This document shows positions 45,800-57,639 of a stretch of DNA of 64,000 bases, piece by piece. Location: NCBI GenBank assembly GCA_037447655.1, contig JBBHKE010000743.1, positions 186,001 to 250,000 on the forward strand, written 5' to 3'. The notes beneath the pieces are model-generated. The model was not told where the DNA came from, ran no database searches, and saw only the letters and a program-made list of their open reading frames with translations. The position numbers and the translations under genes were made by a program. This DNA comes from Zygnema cylindricum. Its lineage: Eukaryota; Streptophyta; Zygnematophyceae; Zygnematales; Zygnemataceae. Position 1 is the first letter of the stretch. Each line of letters starts with the position of its first letter.

Positions 45800-47690
45800 A
45801 TACTAAGGGCAACTGTAGTATGAGTGTGAAAACCTATAGCATTTTTTTGTTTGTTGATGTTAGGCATTTCCCATTTCTGCGTATTGGTGTGAAATATCAT
45901 TGTAAAAGAACCGAAGTGATATGAATGGCTCTGAAGAAAGGAAACAACAATGGGGAGTTCGCCTTTCCGCTGGCCGGATTTGTTGCAATCAAAAAATGAT
46001 TGTCGAGGTATCGATGTGAATAGAGTATTTGTACGATTTTGTCCAAAATGTGATGGACGATGAGATTCCGCTGTCGCTATTTTAAACCCACGACTTTTTT
46101 AACATTGAAAGAAGAACAAAACTAGTCTAATATGAGCAAAGACGAAAAGTACAAGACCCCATCTGAGTTCTCTTACTATGCTTGAGAAAATATTTGACAC
46201 GACTACCTGTCTATCACTAAATCTACCCCCCCTCCCAAATCGAATATATGTAGTGAAGTAATCAAGTCAACATTTTATTGGATTCAATGGTAAAATTGTA
46301 AAACAAAAAAAACAGGAAGTTGGAGAAGGTACAATCGATAAAGCTTCAATAGTCCAAATTCGCTCGTGGCCCGAGCTGAAGATGAAATTTGCACTGCCTA
46401 GTAACTTCTAATCTGGAAGTCGTTATCAATAATGTTTCCAAAAATGTAATGATGTTTGAAAATATTGAGGCCACAATTAACACTGCTAGCTCCAATGTTA
46501 AAATAATCACCCCTCAGGGAAGTGTGGTCGAAACCTAGCTCTGAATTAAATGTCGAAATTCGGTCAATCTTTTAAGTCTTGTATTATAAAATGCAATGTT
46601 TTCCCATTTTTCAAAATCTTATAAACATTTTTGTGACTTCGTCACAGAAAACGTGCTACCTCCAATCTCTGCTTGCGGGATTCTTCCCATTCAATAGAGA
46701 TCGAGAACTGTTGGATAAGCGGTGCAATGTCGGTTTGTTCATCCTCTGATTTTATAGAAAATTTAGAAGAAATAATAGAGAAATCATTGTTACTGTAGCC
46801 AGAATAGCAACTTGTAGCTGCTTCTTCTGAATGGTGACGTGCCCATTTTTTGTGAATGGTGACATGCTGACAAGGTGAGAGGGACAAAAAAGTGGCCAGC
46901 AAGTGAAGTTGGTATATCCCGAATACATATTTCCTTGCTCCAAAAATCTACCATTACTTTTAATCGCATCCAACGTGTGTTCGCAATAAGATTTCAATTT
47001 GATATTACGATATTCCGAAAGTAATACTTAGGTAGGTGAAAATTAATCTTTCTACCGGCAACACATTTATGAGTATTCATATTTTTTGTCAGATTTATCT
47101 TTCTTATGGGCAATTTCAATATGAGGTCGATAGGATTGAAGCTAATCCGATTTTGAGGGCACAATTCGGGAAACCAACAGCTTTTAAAACAAAATGACAA
47201 AAAGAATTGTCAAAAATACAATCTCTATCGAGAGTAATTTTTTTCGGCTATTATCATGTTTGCAGAGTTATCAAAACTAGAAGTAGAAAAATAAATGGGT
47301 GCTCCAAAGGCATTTGTAGGTGTCAAGCTGTCGGTAATCTTAGATCTTAATGCCAAAATTAGTTCTTTATCCGAAATGTAGTTGGAATTAGCCAATGTAC
47401 GAACTAATTTGAAAGAGTGTGGGAGAAAAAGATCCACTAGCATGGTGGAGGGGCGAAAAACTAGCGAATTTGGCACCAAAGTAAAATAAAATTCCACTTT
47501 AGAAGTGAGAGGAGTAAAAGAAATGTTCGATTTGTCTTTTGTGGTGTCGGATGTTGTTGCATCAGCGATTAAATCATCATAAGTTGTCATTTTTGGTAAA
47601 GGTGATGGTAGAGAATCAGCTTTAAGTCCCAAACCAACTTTCGTCTTCAAAAAGACTTGGCGAAGAGAGAATGTCAAATTGATTTTTTTT
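45800..47690 (-). pseudogene. Unidentified protein gene, left copy of a divergent inverted duplication
   Basis: Read on the minus strand from about 47677, open segments follow one another in changing frames. They include LRQVFLKTKVGLGLKADSLP, FTPLTSKVEFYFTLVPNSLV, MLVDLFLPHSFKLVRTLANS, NAFGAPIYFS, QNRISFNPIDLILKLP, EHTLDAIKSNGRFLEQ, SEDEQTDIAPLIQQFSIS, EWEESRKQRLEVARFL, and finally a WEMPNINKQ segment near 45890. The same succession occurs in the plus-strand copy at 47700-49690, which supports a real ancestral protein of roughly 600 residues. I recognise no enzyme motif. Frameshifts and stops are frequent. Confidence 0.55.
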
Positions 47691-49640
47691 TTCTGATCAC
47701 TCGTTTTTGCTTATAATTTTATTATCTTTGGATCTTCAATGTTTTTTCGTAATTGTCTCCTACAATTTTCAATGCCAACATTAAACAAAATCGGATCTCT
47801 TGTAAGCAATCCACTCATCCGTGAGTGGTCATAACTCTCATATCTTTCGGATCCTCTTTTAAATCTGTATCTTCCGTTTGTAAAGCTGCCATCCGCTGAG
47901 TTAGGTATACCGACCATGTTTTTTTCTCTAATTTTTTTGATGACTTCGAAGAGGAAGCACTTTTCCTCGAGTTTTTATTCATCAAAAAAATAAGTTTGAG
48001 TTTAACTTCCCACAATTCTTTGTGTAATTTTGTTTCAAAAACAGTTAGTTTCCCGAATTTTGCTCTCGAAACCGGATCGTGTTCGGCCTTATCTCCCTCA
48101 AACTCAAATTGCCACGACAAAGATAAATGTGATAAAAAGTAGGAATACTCGTAAATGCTTTGCGAGTAACAGGATTAGTTTTCACATACTTTAGTAATTT
48201 TTTCAGAATCAGTTTTCACATACTTTAGTATTTTTTTCAGAATCAGAGATATCAATTTGAATTTTTATTGGGAACATATATTGACGCGATCAAGAGCAAT
48301 AGTAGATTTTGGAGCGAACGAATCTATATTCCAAATTTACCAACTTCACTGGTTTATCGCGTTTTGGTCTTTCTCACCTTGTGGGGACGTCGCCATTCAC
48401 AAAAAGCAACGGCACGCTACTCTCATTTCTACACCAGCAATGTTTCCTCTATTCATTTTATTGAATTTTTTGTGGTATCAGAGGATGAACCCACCAACAT
48501 TGCACTGCTTATCTAGCAATTCCCGATCTCTTCTGAGTGGGAGAAATCCCACAAACAGAGATTGGAGGTAGCAGTTTTTTTGAGATAAAGTCACAAAAAT
48601 ATTTTCAAGATTTTGCCGGATGAGAAGATTTTGCCTTCTACAACAAAAGAATCCAAATGAGTAACCGAATTTCGACATTTTATTCAGGGTTAGAATTGAC
48701 CCCATTATTTCAAGAGGGTGGTTGATTTGACACTTACGTCCACAAGGTTAACTGTGGTCTCATTATTTTCAAGCATCAGTACGGAGGTGGAAGCATTATT
48801 GATGAACGACCACCAAAATAAAAGTCATTGACCGTAGAAATTTCATCTTCAGCTCGGGCTGCAAAAGAATTTCGACTATTGGAGCTTTACCGATTGTATC
48901 GTCTCCAACTATTTGTTTCTCTTACTTTAAAATCTCACCATCGCGTCTTATAAAATGTTGATTTAATTACTTCACAACACATTTTTGATTTGGGGAGGGT
49001 AGATTTAGTGATAGTTGGTAATCTCTAGGGTATTCTAAGGCAAGGAAGGGAAAAAAAAATAGTGACAGTCGGAGTCGTTTTGCCATCAAATGGTTTTTAT
49101 ATTCGACCTTTTGCAAACTACATCAGCATAAACCGTTGGGATTTTTATTCGAGAAAGTTTCATTTGGTGCAGATCAACGTAGTAAGTTAGTTACTGTTTA
49201 GCAAGAGACATTTCACTATTTAGGGGAGCCTTTGGTGTTTGATGCAGTTCAGATGGGGTCTTATGCTTATCGTCTTCGCTAATAGTGGACCAATCTTGCT
49301 CCTCTTTCAGTGTTGAAAACAACCGTAGGTTTACAAAAGCGTCCACCAAACCTCACCGTCGATCAGATTTTTGACAAAGGTCGTACATCTACTTTTGTCA
49401 TATCCACACCTTGACAAATGTTTTTTGACTAAAACAAATCTAGCCAGCCGAAAGGCACAATGCCCACTCTTTTTTTTTTTCATGGGGGCATACCTATCTT
49501 TTGGGTTACCGTGGCATGATTTTTGACACTAATACACAGAAATGGGATGTGCCTAACATCAACAAACAAGAACGAGCCATATGTTTTCGCACTGCGGTCG
49601 GATTGACAGCATCTACTTATTTTCAAGCGGCAAAAGCAAT
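45800..49640. repeat. ~3.8 kb inverted repeat (arms ~1.7-1.9 kb) holding both gene copies
   Basis: Reverse-complement matches run outward from a short asymmetric centre (about 47500-47690). Examples are CAATTCTTTGTGTAATTTTG at 48013 against 47195-47215, ATACTCGTAAATGCTTTGCG at 48145 against 47055-47080, TCATCTTCAGCTCGGGC at 48843 against 46374-46391, and CCTAACATCAACAAACAA at 49552 against about 45853-45870. A 37 bp direct repeat (TTTTCACATACTTTAGTA) lies in the right arm at 48179-48246. Confidence 0.8.
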
Positions 49641-49690
49641 CATTAATTTGAAAAGTCTTTAATTAACCTATAATATGTAGTTACGGGAAT
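47700..49690 (+). pseudogene. Unidentified protein gene, right copy of the divergent inverted duplication
   Basis: Plus-strand segments parallel the left copy: LNKIGSLVSNPLIREWS, ELGIPTMFFS, RNRIVFGLISLKLKLP (about 48069-48116), YIDAIKSNSRFWSERIYIPN (48271 on), SEDEPTNIALLI, EWEKSHKQRLEVAVFL, and near the end TNTQKWDVPNINKQERAICF and TASTYFQAAKAIINLKSL with a stop at about 49662. An AATAAA lies at 49726. The two copies differ at many sites, so the duplication is old. The protein is unidentified; a structural or capsid-like protein of an element is one untested possibility. Confidence 0.55.
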
Positions 49691-50099
49691 TGCAATATCT
49701 CTCCCAAAATCTATCTGAGTAATACAAATAAACTCTCATCGGAAAAAGTATTACATAATTCTATTGATAAATGTAAAATAGAACAGGTTTAAATGATTCG
49801 TTGCAATCTTACCGTATGTCAAGGTTTCCAAAAACTACACCAAAAGACTACTTTGACCAAATCTATCTTTTATTATCCAAATTAAGTGAAGTAAACTTCT
49901 ATTAGCTACGCTATAGAGACTTTAACCCGACGTTTGATTACAGAACAAAACGGTAATCTGTGTGATCATAATTGTCTCTTAAAAATAGATTTTGTGCGAT
50001 GCTAATATAATAATGACCAACTCCAAAATTTGTCTAAAATCTCATCCGATTCAATGAAGTGATAATAGGGTCAAAAATCCCCATAGGCAATAAATATAA
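49691..50099. other. Spacer, no gene seen
   Basis: AT-rich sequence between the inverted duplication and the purine array. It contains a possible AATAAA for the right gene copy and nothing else recognised. Confidence 0.5.
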
Positions 50100-51186
50100 T
50101 CGTGCATGACAGAGAGTGTTTGTGTGAGAGTAATTGCATGTGGGAGTGAGTGGAAGTCAGGATGAGATTCAAAAAAAGAAAAAATAAAAGCATTAGAGCG
50201 AGAGTGAAAATGAAAGTGAGAAAAAATGTGCAGTTAAGAGTGAGAGTGACAATGTGAATGAAAAGAGTTTGAGAATGAGAGAAAGTAAGAGTTCATTACA
50301 ATCATTACAAGTGAGTGAGAAGGAGAGTGAAGCGTTTGGTTGAGAGTGATAGTGAGAGTGAGAAGAGTTTGAGAATGAGAGGAAGTGTTAGGTGAGACTG
50401 AAAAACGGAATGGGAAAAAACGTTACTTGAGAATGAGAGTGAGAGTAACGATTAGAGCAAGACTGTGAATGAGACATAGAGTAAAAGTGAGAGTGAGAGT
50501 AAGAGTGCGGTTGAGAGAGAGTAAGAGTGGAAGTGAGAGAAAGGTTGAGAGAGTGAGTAAAAGTGACATTAAGACTGAGGGTGAAAATAAGGGTGAGAGT
50601 GAGTGAGATAGAGTGAGTGCGGGAGTGCTAGTGAGTTAGAGAGCGAAAGTGAGTGAGAGAACGAGAGAGAGTGCGCGTAAGAGTGAGACGAGAGTGAGAG
50701 GAGAGTTACAGTAAAGACAAATACAGTGATAATGAAAGTGCAAGATAACAGGTGGAAGTTAGATTGCGAGTGAGAATGAGATGACGTGATTGGTGAGAGT
50801 GAGAGTGAGATTGAGAATAGGAATTAAAGCAAAAGTCAACGTGTTTTCGAAAGTAAGAGTGCAGATGAGGGTATGTAGGAGTGAGGGTGAGAGTGAGAGC
50901 GAGACTGATAGAAAGTGTTAATTCAGAGTGAGACTAAGAGTGGACATTAGAGCGAGAGTGAAAAAGAGAGAGAGCGAGAGTGATAGTGAAGATAAGAGTG
51001 AGATTGAGATTGAGAGTGAGACGAGAGTGAGGACGAGATTGAAAATGAAACCGAGAATGAGAGTGGGACTGGGAGTAAAAGTGAAAGTCAGAGTGAGAGT
51101 GATCGTGAGAGTGATAATTAGAGAAATTGTTAAGAGAGAATGAGAGTGAGATTGAGAATGAGAGATTGTGTTAGGTGTGTGTGTGC

Positions 51187-51237
<51 letters not shown>

Positions 51238-52335
51238 AGTCAAAAAAAGATTGCGAGAGTGAGAGAGAGAGAGAGAGACGATGAGAGTCAAAAAAAGAGT
51301 ACGAGAGTGAGAGTGAATGTGAGAGAGAGAATGAAAATGATAGTGAGAGTGTAGTATTACAATAAAATTGATCATGGGAGTAGAGTGTCTGACATGGAAA
51401 GTGAAATTGAGAGTTTGCGTGAGAGTGAGATTTCGAGTGAGAGGAGAGTTACAATGAGAGTGAGAGTAGACTTAGAAGTGTGAAAGTCAATGAGGGTGAG
51501 TTTTAAAGTGAGTGTGAGAGTGAGAGTGACGATGAGAGTCACAGTAGAGTAAGATTCATCATGTGAGTAGAGTGATTGTGTGAAAAGAGTTGAAATTGAG
51601 AGTGAGATTTGAAATGATAATGCGAACGATGGTGAGAGGAGAGTAAGAGAGCGACAAAGAGAGTGATAGTGATATTGAGAATGAGAGTGAGAGTGAGAAC
51701 TAGAGGCAGATTGAGAGTAAGAGGGAGAGTGAGAGTAAAAGTGCAAGTGAGCGGAGTGAGAGTGAGGGTGGAGTGAGAGTAGAGTAATATTGACCGTGAG
51801 ATTCGAGAGAGTGTGAGGGGGGGGGTGAAAGTGAGAGTGAGATTGAGAGTGAGATTTCAATTGATAGGGCGCAAGAGAGTGAGAATAGAGAGAAAGCAGG
51901 AATGAGAGTAAGGAGGAGATTTAGAGTGAGAGTGAGAGTGAGACTTAGAGCGAGAGTGAGAGTGAGAATGGAGATACGAGTGCAAGTGAGAGTGAGTGAG
52001 AGTGTGGGTGAGATTGAGGGTGAAGTTGAGAGAGAGAATCATAGAAAGTGTGAAGTGAGAGTGAGAGTACGAGTGTGGGTAAAGGTGAAAATAAGAGTAA
52101 GAGTGAGAGTCGGAGTGTGAGTGAGAGTGAACGCGAGAGTGAGAGTGAGAATAAGTGGAAGTGTTAGGTGAGAGTGAGAATGAGAGTAAGTAACAGATGA
52201 CAGTGAGATTGAAAATGAGAGAGTAAGCTAGATGAATGATAGTGAAGTAACAGTTACAACAAAGTGAGAATGAGAATGAGGGTGAGAGTGAGAATGAGAG
52301 TGGGAGAAAGTGTGAGTGAGTTAAAGGGTTGTTTT
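50100..52335. repeat. GAGAGT/GAGTGA array, purine-rich plus strand
   Basis: Degenerate GAGAGT, GAGTGA and GAATGA hexamers fill 2.2 kb, with a pure (GA)n run at 51184-51236 and a second GA-rich patch near 51258-51290. Its word composition equals the array at 4145-4800. Ser/His/Leu-rich minus frames and Arg/Val/Glu-rich plus frames are by-products. Confidence 0.95.
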
Positions 52336-53133
52336 GATCGGTTGGGGGAGAGAAAAAAAAAGAGGTTAGTGAAGAGAGTGAGTGAGGAAAGAACAGAAAG
52401 GAGGGGAGGGAGATAGAGGGCTTGAGGAAGGGGATTTAGAGAGGGGGGGCACGGAACAGAAGGAACAGATGGGGAAAGAAAGAAAAGAAAAAAAAGAATA
52501 ACAAAGAGAGAAAGAGAGAAAGAGAGAAAGAGGAGAAAGATAAGGGAGGGCAAACATAGAGAATTGGCAATAGTGAGGAGATATAGGGAGTGGGGAATGT
52601 GAGTATGACAGAGGAAAAGGGTGAGAGAGAGCGAGATTGTGTGGAGGGAAGTGGAGAAAAAGAGGGGGAGGGACGGGGAGGGAAAGGGAGGGGAGGAAGA
52701 AGAGGGGAAAGGAGAGGAGGGGAGGGGAGACTATGAGAGGAGAGGGGAGGGGAGGGGAGGTGAAAGAAAGGGGGGATGAGGACAGGAGGAAAGAGAGGTC
52801 ACATGAGGAGGGAGAAAAAGAGGGGTTGTTAAGCGAGTTAGGAGAGAGAGCGGGGGTTGTTAGTAGGAGAGGGGAGAAGTGCGGAAGGCTTAAATGGTGG
52901 TAACCAATGTATGGCGAATGATTTATTTTTGTTGCACTCTCTTATACCAACATAAACTCTTATATTTCATTCTCTCAATCACATAAAAAAGAGAAAAATA
53001 AAAAGGAGAAAAGGAGGATGGGGGAGATGGAGGAACCGACCTAATCAAGGAGGGAGTTGAAAATGGAAGAGGGAGGATGAAATAGGTGATGAGGCGTCCA
53101 TCAAAAAACCCATTAGGAGCGTTATTAGAATGT

Positions 53134-53180
<47 letters not shown>

Positions 53181-53984
53181 AGACGAAAAATAGAGATAAA
53201 AGGACTACGGGAAGGGGAGAAGAAAAGGGAGAGAGGAAAAAGGATAGAGACAGGTGAAGAGAGAGAGGTAGTGGGAAGGGGAGAATTGGAGAAGGGAAGA
53301 CGGGTTGTGGAAGAGAAGGGAAGAGAGGGGAGGAATGGGTGGAAGAGGAGAGGGGAGAAGAGGGAAGAGGAGGGGAGGGAAGCGTTTGAGAGGGGCAGTG
53401 GGCAGAGGAGAGAGACAGAAAGTTGTGGTGAGAGAAGGGATGGAAAGGTAGAGGAGAGAGAGAGTGACGGGGTAATTGTGGCCAAGTGAAGGGAGGGATG
53501 GGGAGAGATCGAGGGCCAGAAAAAAGGGAGAGAGAGAAAGGAGGAGGGATACGGGGGACTGGAAGGAAGCGATAGGTGAAGAGAGAGAGAGAGAGGGGGG
53601 GGAGGGAGGGAGGAAGGATGAGGAAGGGGAGATATAGAGTAGGAACTGTCGGAAGGTGATAGAGAGAGATAACGATGTTTGGTTATGAAATAGGAAGGGA
53701 GAGAGAGAGATATAGAGATAGAAATACAGAGAGAGAGAGATATTTCGGGAAGGGGGTGGGAAGAGGAAAGGGTAGAAAGGGGAGTTAAGAAGAGAAGAGG
53801 GGAGTGAAGGGAAAGAGAAAGGAAAGGAGAGGAGGGGAGGGGAGGGGAGAGGAGATGAGCGGAGAGGAGATGAGGGGATAGGAGGGGAAGGCAGGGGAAA
53901 GGAAGAGAATGCAAAGAATGACCCGAGTGTCGATTGGATACCAAGGGTATGTCTCGATGTACTTTGCGTCAATAATTATAAAGT
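52336..53984. repeat. GGGGA/GAGAG purine tract
   Basis: G/A-dominated plus strand built from GGGGA, GAGGGGA and (GA)n (53137-53177). A short normal-complexity island at 52900-53040 contains ATGTATGGCGAATGATTTAT. Minus-strand frames of up to 299 codons (Ser/Leu/Pro) are translations of the tract. Confidence 0.9.
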
Positions 53985-55257
53985 ACAAGTATTTGTCCGT
54001 AGTGACCGTACATTTTAGTTGTTACTCAAGGTACAAATTTTGACAGTACAGTGGCACGACTCTGTGCGTCCTATTTTCCATTTTCATTGGCGAAAAATGA
54101 TTTTTATTTTATTTTATTGGACAGCGCACAAATATTGCGATTTTGTACAGTTTGTGATCGTTTTCATCGACGAATCGTGTACCTCCAAATGAACAGCTGC
54201 AAAATTTTATGGACGGTCCGATGTAAAATTCAGCCGCTTTATCGCCCAATCGCGCTCGTTTAATTTTCGAACCTAACCGACCATTCCTCGCCACTCACTT
54301 TTTTTCACCGTACAAGATGACGCGTGAATTAAAAATTTCATTCTTTTTCACCGTACAATATGAACTCGTGATTTTTTTTCAATTTTTTTTCCGTACAAGG
54401 TGACACGTAAATTTAAATTTTCAAACTTTGACAGACTCGGTTAGGGTTTTTCGGTGCCCTTGGTTACGGCTGAAAGTCCGAAATTCGACCAATAGAATCT
54501 CGTTATTCGCTTCAATGTTACATAGGACAGGGCTTACACCCTTAGGGCAGTTTCCCATGTGATCAAGTATGCATTTTTTTGTCGTTTTCCTCCAAAAGTT
54601 AACCTTAACGATAAAATCTGCAGCGGTAACAACAAATTGAAATTTGCGCCAATTTGAAGCTTTAGATGTAGTGTAGTTTGTCGTCTAGCGCGTTTCGACC
54701 CACTTTCGCTTCCCTCCAACTCATCTTCAAACTTCTACTTAAATCACTTCGCAAGGTGATTTTAACTAAAGTTTTATTATGTGAACGAATAGACAGACGT
54801 CGTTGCAGCGTGGTATGTTTTTGAAAACATTTTTGCGCGGAGTACCAAAAAATAATCCACTGCACGTTTACAGCCTGTGCGTACTTTTTTCCGTGCACTT
54901 TTTTCCGTACAAGGGCCTTGGACGGGTCTCGACCAACGGACGCCATTTCGTCAAAAGCGAAGTCCGTGAAGGCGCCTCTTTCTCCCTCCCTCTCCCATTA
55001 TCGCGTATATCTCACAATTCTTGCAATGAGAAACGACAAAAATGGTATCAAATGAAAGATCTCTGAAAAATATTACTTTTGACTGTCATTGGGATTATTT
55101 TGATGGCAAGTAGAGTGAAAAAGGATGAAAAAACAAAATCGAAAAACAATGGCGGAATGCTTTACAATTAGTGACATCGATGCTATCATAAGTGAGCGTG
55201 ACGTCAAAATGTAACAAGCCCTAAACATCTACAATGTCACAAAAGCCAAGTATACAG
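53985..55257. other. Intergenic DNA with a short ~50 bp degenerate triplicate
   Basis: TTTTTTCACCGTACAAGATGAC and two related copies (CACCGTACAATATGA, TCCGTACAAGGTGAC) lie at 54299-54422. A minus-strand frame of 94 codons (54662-54946) has no recognised motif. Confidence 0.45.
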
Positions 55258-55475
55258 TACACCGCCAATCGTTATTAGCGTTGTGTACGCTAATCCTGTC
55301 CCGCTTTTTTTTTTTTACTCTCAAATATAATTATCCACACTATTTAAAAAAAACCCTAATTCCTAATTAGAATAGACGATTTCTTCGAAAATTTTCAAAT
55401 TCCCGATTAGCGTAAACCACCCTAATTATTCGTATACGCTAAAAAAACTTACACGCTAATAACGATTGGCGGTGT
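55258..55475. mobile_element. 214 bp MITE with 22 bp perfect terminal inverted repeats and TA target duplication
   Basis: CACCGCCAATCGTTATTAGC at 55260 is matched by its exact reverse complement ending at 55473, and both ends are flanked by TA. The interior is AT-rich and non-coding, with further GTACGCTAAT-like words near each end. TA duplication and size fit a non-autonomous Tc1/mariner-type element; the family is inferred. Confidence 0.75.
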
Positions 55476-55621
55476 ACACGCCTACAACCGTCGCTATTTT
55501 GTTTTTAGGGTTTACGGGTGCAAACGAATTGAAAGTCGGCCTATTTAAAGATTTTCAAACGGACAACCAAAGGTCTAAATTTGGTATAGAGATGTCATCA
55601 ATTATTGCAAGTTTTGTAGTC
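55476..55621. other. Short spacer
   Basis: Nothing recognised between the MITE and the minisatellite. Confidence 0.4.
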
Positions 55622-55758
55622 GTCTACATCCGTCACAAAATTACACCCACGTCTACATCCGTCACAAAATTACACCCACGTCTACATCCGTCACAAAATT
55701 ACACCCACGTCTACATCCGTCACAAAATTACACCCACGTCTACATCCGTCACAATTTG
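55622..55758. repeat. 29 bp minisatellite, 4.7 copies
   Basis: GTCTACATCCGTCACAAAAT followed by TACACCCAC repeats at 55622, 55651, 55680, 55709 and 55738 without change. The copies are identical, so the array is recent. Confidence 0.95.
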
Positions 55759-55904
55759 AAATACAGTAACGATTTCATTCCGTTACATCGTAACGCTCTG
55801 AAGTAGCACGGAAAATCTTCGCTAAAAAACAAAGTAACAAGATTACGTTTCGGTTACATGGAAAGTGCCCTTAGTCGCGCAGACCTCAACCTTTCATTTT
55901 TTTT
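55759..55904. other. Short spacer
   Basis: Nothing recognised. Confidence 0.4.
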
Positions 55905-56534
55905 TTCTTCCCCCACCCTTTCCTTCCCCTTTTCTCTCTCCTCCTCTCTCGCCCACCCCCTCCCTCTCCCTGAGCTAAAACATTTTTTCTCTTCCTGTTT
56001 CCTCGTACACCTCTGACTGCTTCAAAACTCTGAAAGAAAAAAACCTCTCTCTCTCTCCCTCTCTCCCTCTCTCCCTCCCTCCCTCCCTCCCTCCCTCTCT
56101 CCCTCTCTCCCTCTCTCCCTCTATCCCTCTCTCCCTCTCTCCCTCTCTCCCTCCCTCCCTCTCTCCCTCCCTCCCTCCCTCCCTCCCTCTCTCCCTCTCT
56201 CCCTCTCTCCCTCCCTCCCTCCCTCCCTCCCTCTCTCCCTCTCTCCCTCTCTCCCTCTCTCCCTCCCTCCCTCCCTCCCCCCTCCCTCCCCCTCCCTCCC
56301 CCTCCCTCCCCCTCCCTCCCCCTCCCTTTCTCCCTCTCTCTCCCTCTCTCCCCTCCTCCCTCCCTCCCTCCCTCCCTCCCTCCCCTCTCCCCTTCCCCCC
56401 TCCCTCCCTCCCCTCTCCCCTTCCCCCCTCCCTTCCTCCCCTCTCCCCTTCCCCCCTCCCCCCCTCCCGCCCTCCCGCCCTCCCCCCCCTCCCCCCCCTC
56501 CCCCCCCTCCCCCTCTCCCCCTCTCCCCCTCTCA
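55905..56534. repeat. CTCC/CTCTCC polypyrimidine tract
   Basis: About 480 bp (56047-56534) contain almost only C and T in CTCCCT, CCCT and CCCCCT words, preceded by a looser C/T-rich lead. The minus strand reads as an Arg/Gly/Glu repeat frame. The last ~90 codons of the open minus frame before the tract (56811-56540; KNEYTNWMKQEENVNFHVLL) have normal complexity and could be an exon fragment, but I cannot identify it. Confidence 0.9.
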
Positions 56535-57639
56535 TAGCTAGTACTCTTTCTCCGACTGATCCTGAAGTGTCCAAAAATCTGATCGAGCGAATCGCAATAT
56601 TTTTGTCAAACGAAGCCGGTCCTGTCGACAGTTTAGCTGACGTCACCTTGTTAAGCAGCACATGGAAATTGACATTCTCTTCTTGTTTCATCCAATTGGT
56701 GTACTCATTCTTAGTCCTGAATTCTCGACAAAACAGTCCATCGAGGGTAGAAAGAGAAAGAATGAAAAAAAAAAAAAAACTATGCAAGCACTGGTTCATT
56801 TTTGCATGCATTCTTCCTAAAAGCTATTTTGATATTATGAAATTAGATTATTCTTTTCTCCATTCCTGAAGGTTTGTAAAAATATTACGCCAGAAACTCC
56901 GTAAGGAAGTTGTTTATCAAGTATAAGCAATAAATTTAATTAAAAAGGTCTGACGGTAACATGGAAACAAATGAAATGAAAAGCCAAAACAAAAACCGAA
57001 AAAACATAGACTTTGTACAATTTTAGAGTAGGCAAAGGAAGCTTTGTAAGCGAGTACTTAAGGTGAGTAAATAAAACAAAAAAAAAAAGAATAATCAAGA
57101 ACAAAAAAAAACAAAAAGGCATAAACATGACAGCATTAGATACATGGCGACAAGAAGAGACGGTTTTGGAATCTATATTGAGAAAGGAAATGAGAGACGG
57201 TTTTTAAGACCTCGGGCAATAGCCTTTGTGGACATGTAAAATATAAACAGAATTTGACAGCAATGCTTAGATTTACACCGATTTGACATCAACGCCTTAT
57301 ATACTGTTGACTCCTTATGGACACCTGCAGTAGTTCTTTAGCGATGTCGAGGTTTTGTTCGGTGGTTTTTGTTTTTGAGTTCGCAATTCTGTTGTTGTTT
57401 TTGCGCTTCTTGTTCCTTTTGCGTTTTCTTTTCTGTTTCTTTTCTTTTCTTTTCTAGGCTCCCCCTTGTTTTTATTTTTGCGTTAGTTTTTTTCAAACTG
57501 TTTTTCCTTTTTAGTTTCCTTCCACAGCAATCGATTTCTCCGTTCCCTTTCTGCGACTTGTTTTTTAGTTCCTGTGTACTCGACTGTCACGTGACGGTTT
57601 TCTTAATGCACTCGAATTTATGTGTATACCGATGGATAG
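56535..57639. other. Intergenic DNA, no gene called
   Basis: Poly-A runs, a T-rich stretch and a hydrophobic low-complexity frame (57369-57600) lacking an ATG start. No recognised product. Confidence 0.45.

Noticed and set aside
53045-53972. Minus-strand open frames of 299 and 255 codons
   Set aside because: Both are Ser/Leu/Pro translations of the purine tract in overlapping frames, so neither is credible.
55975-56811. 278-codon minus-strand frame rich in Arg/Gly/Glu
   Set aside because: Two thirds is the CTCCCT tract. Only the first ~90 codons have normal complexity, and they show no recognisable domain.
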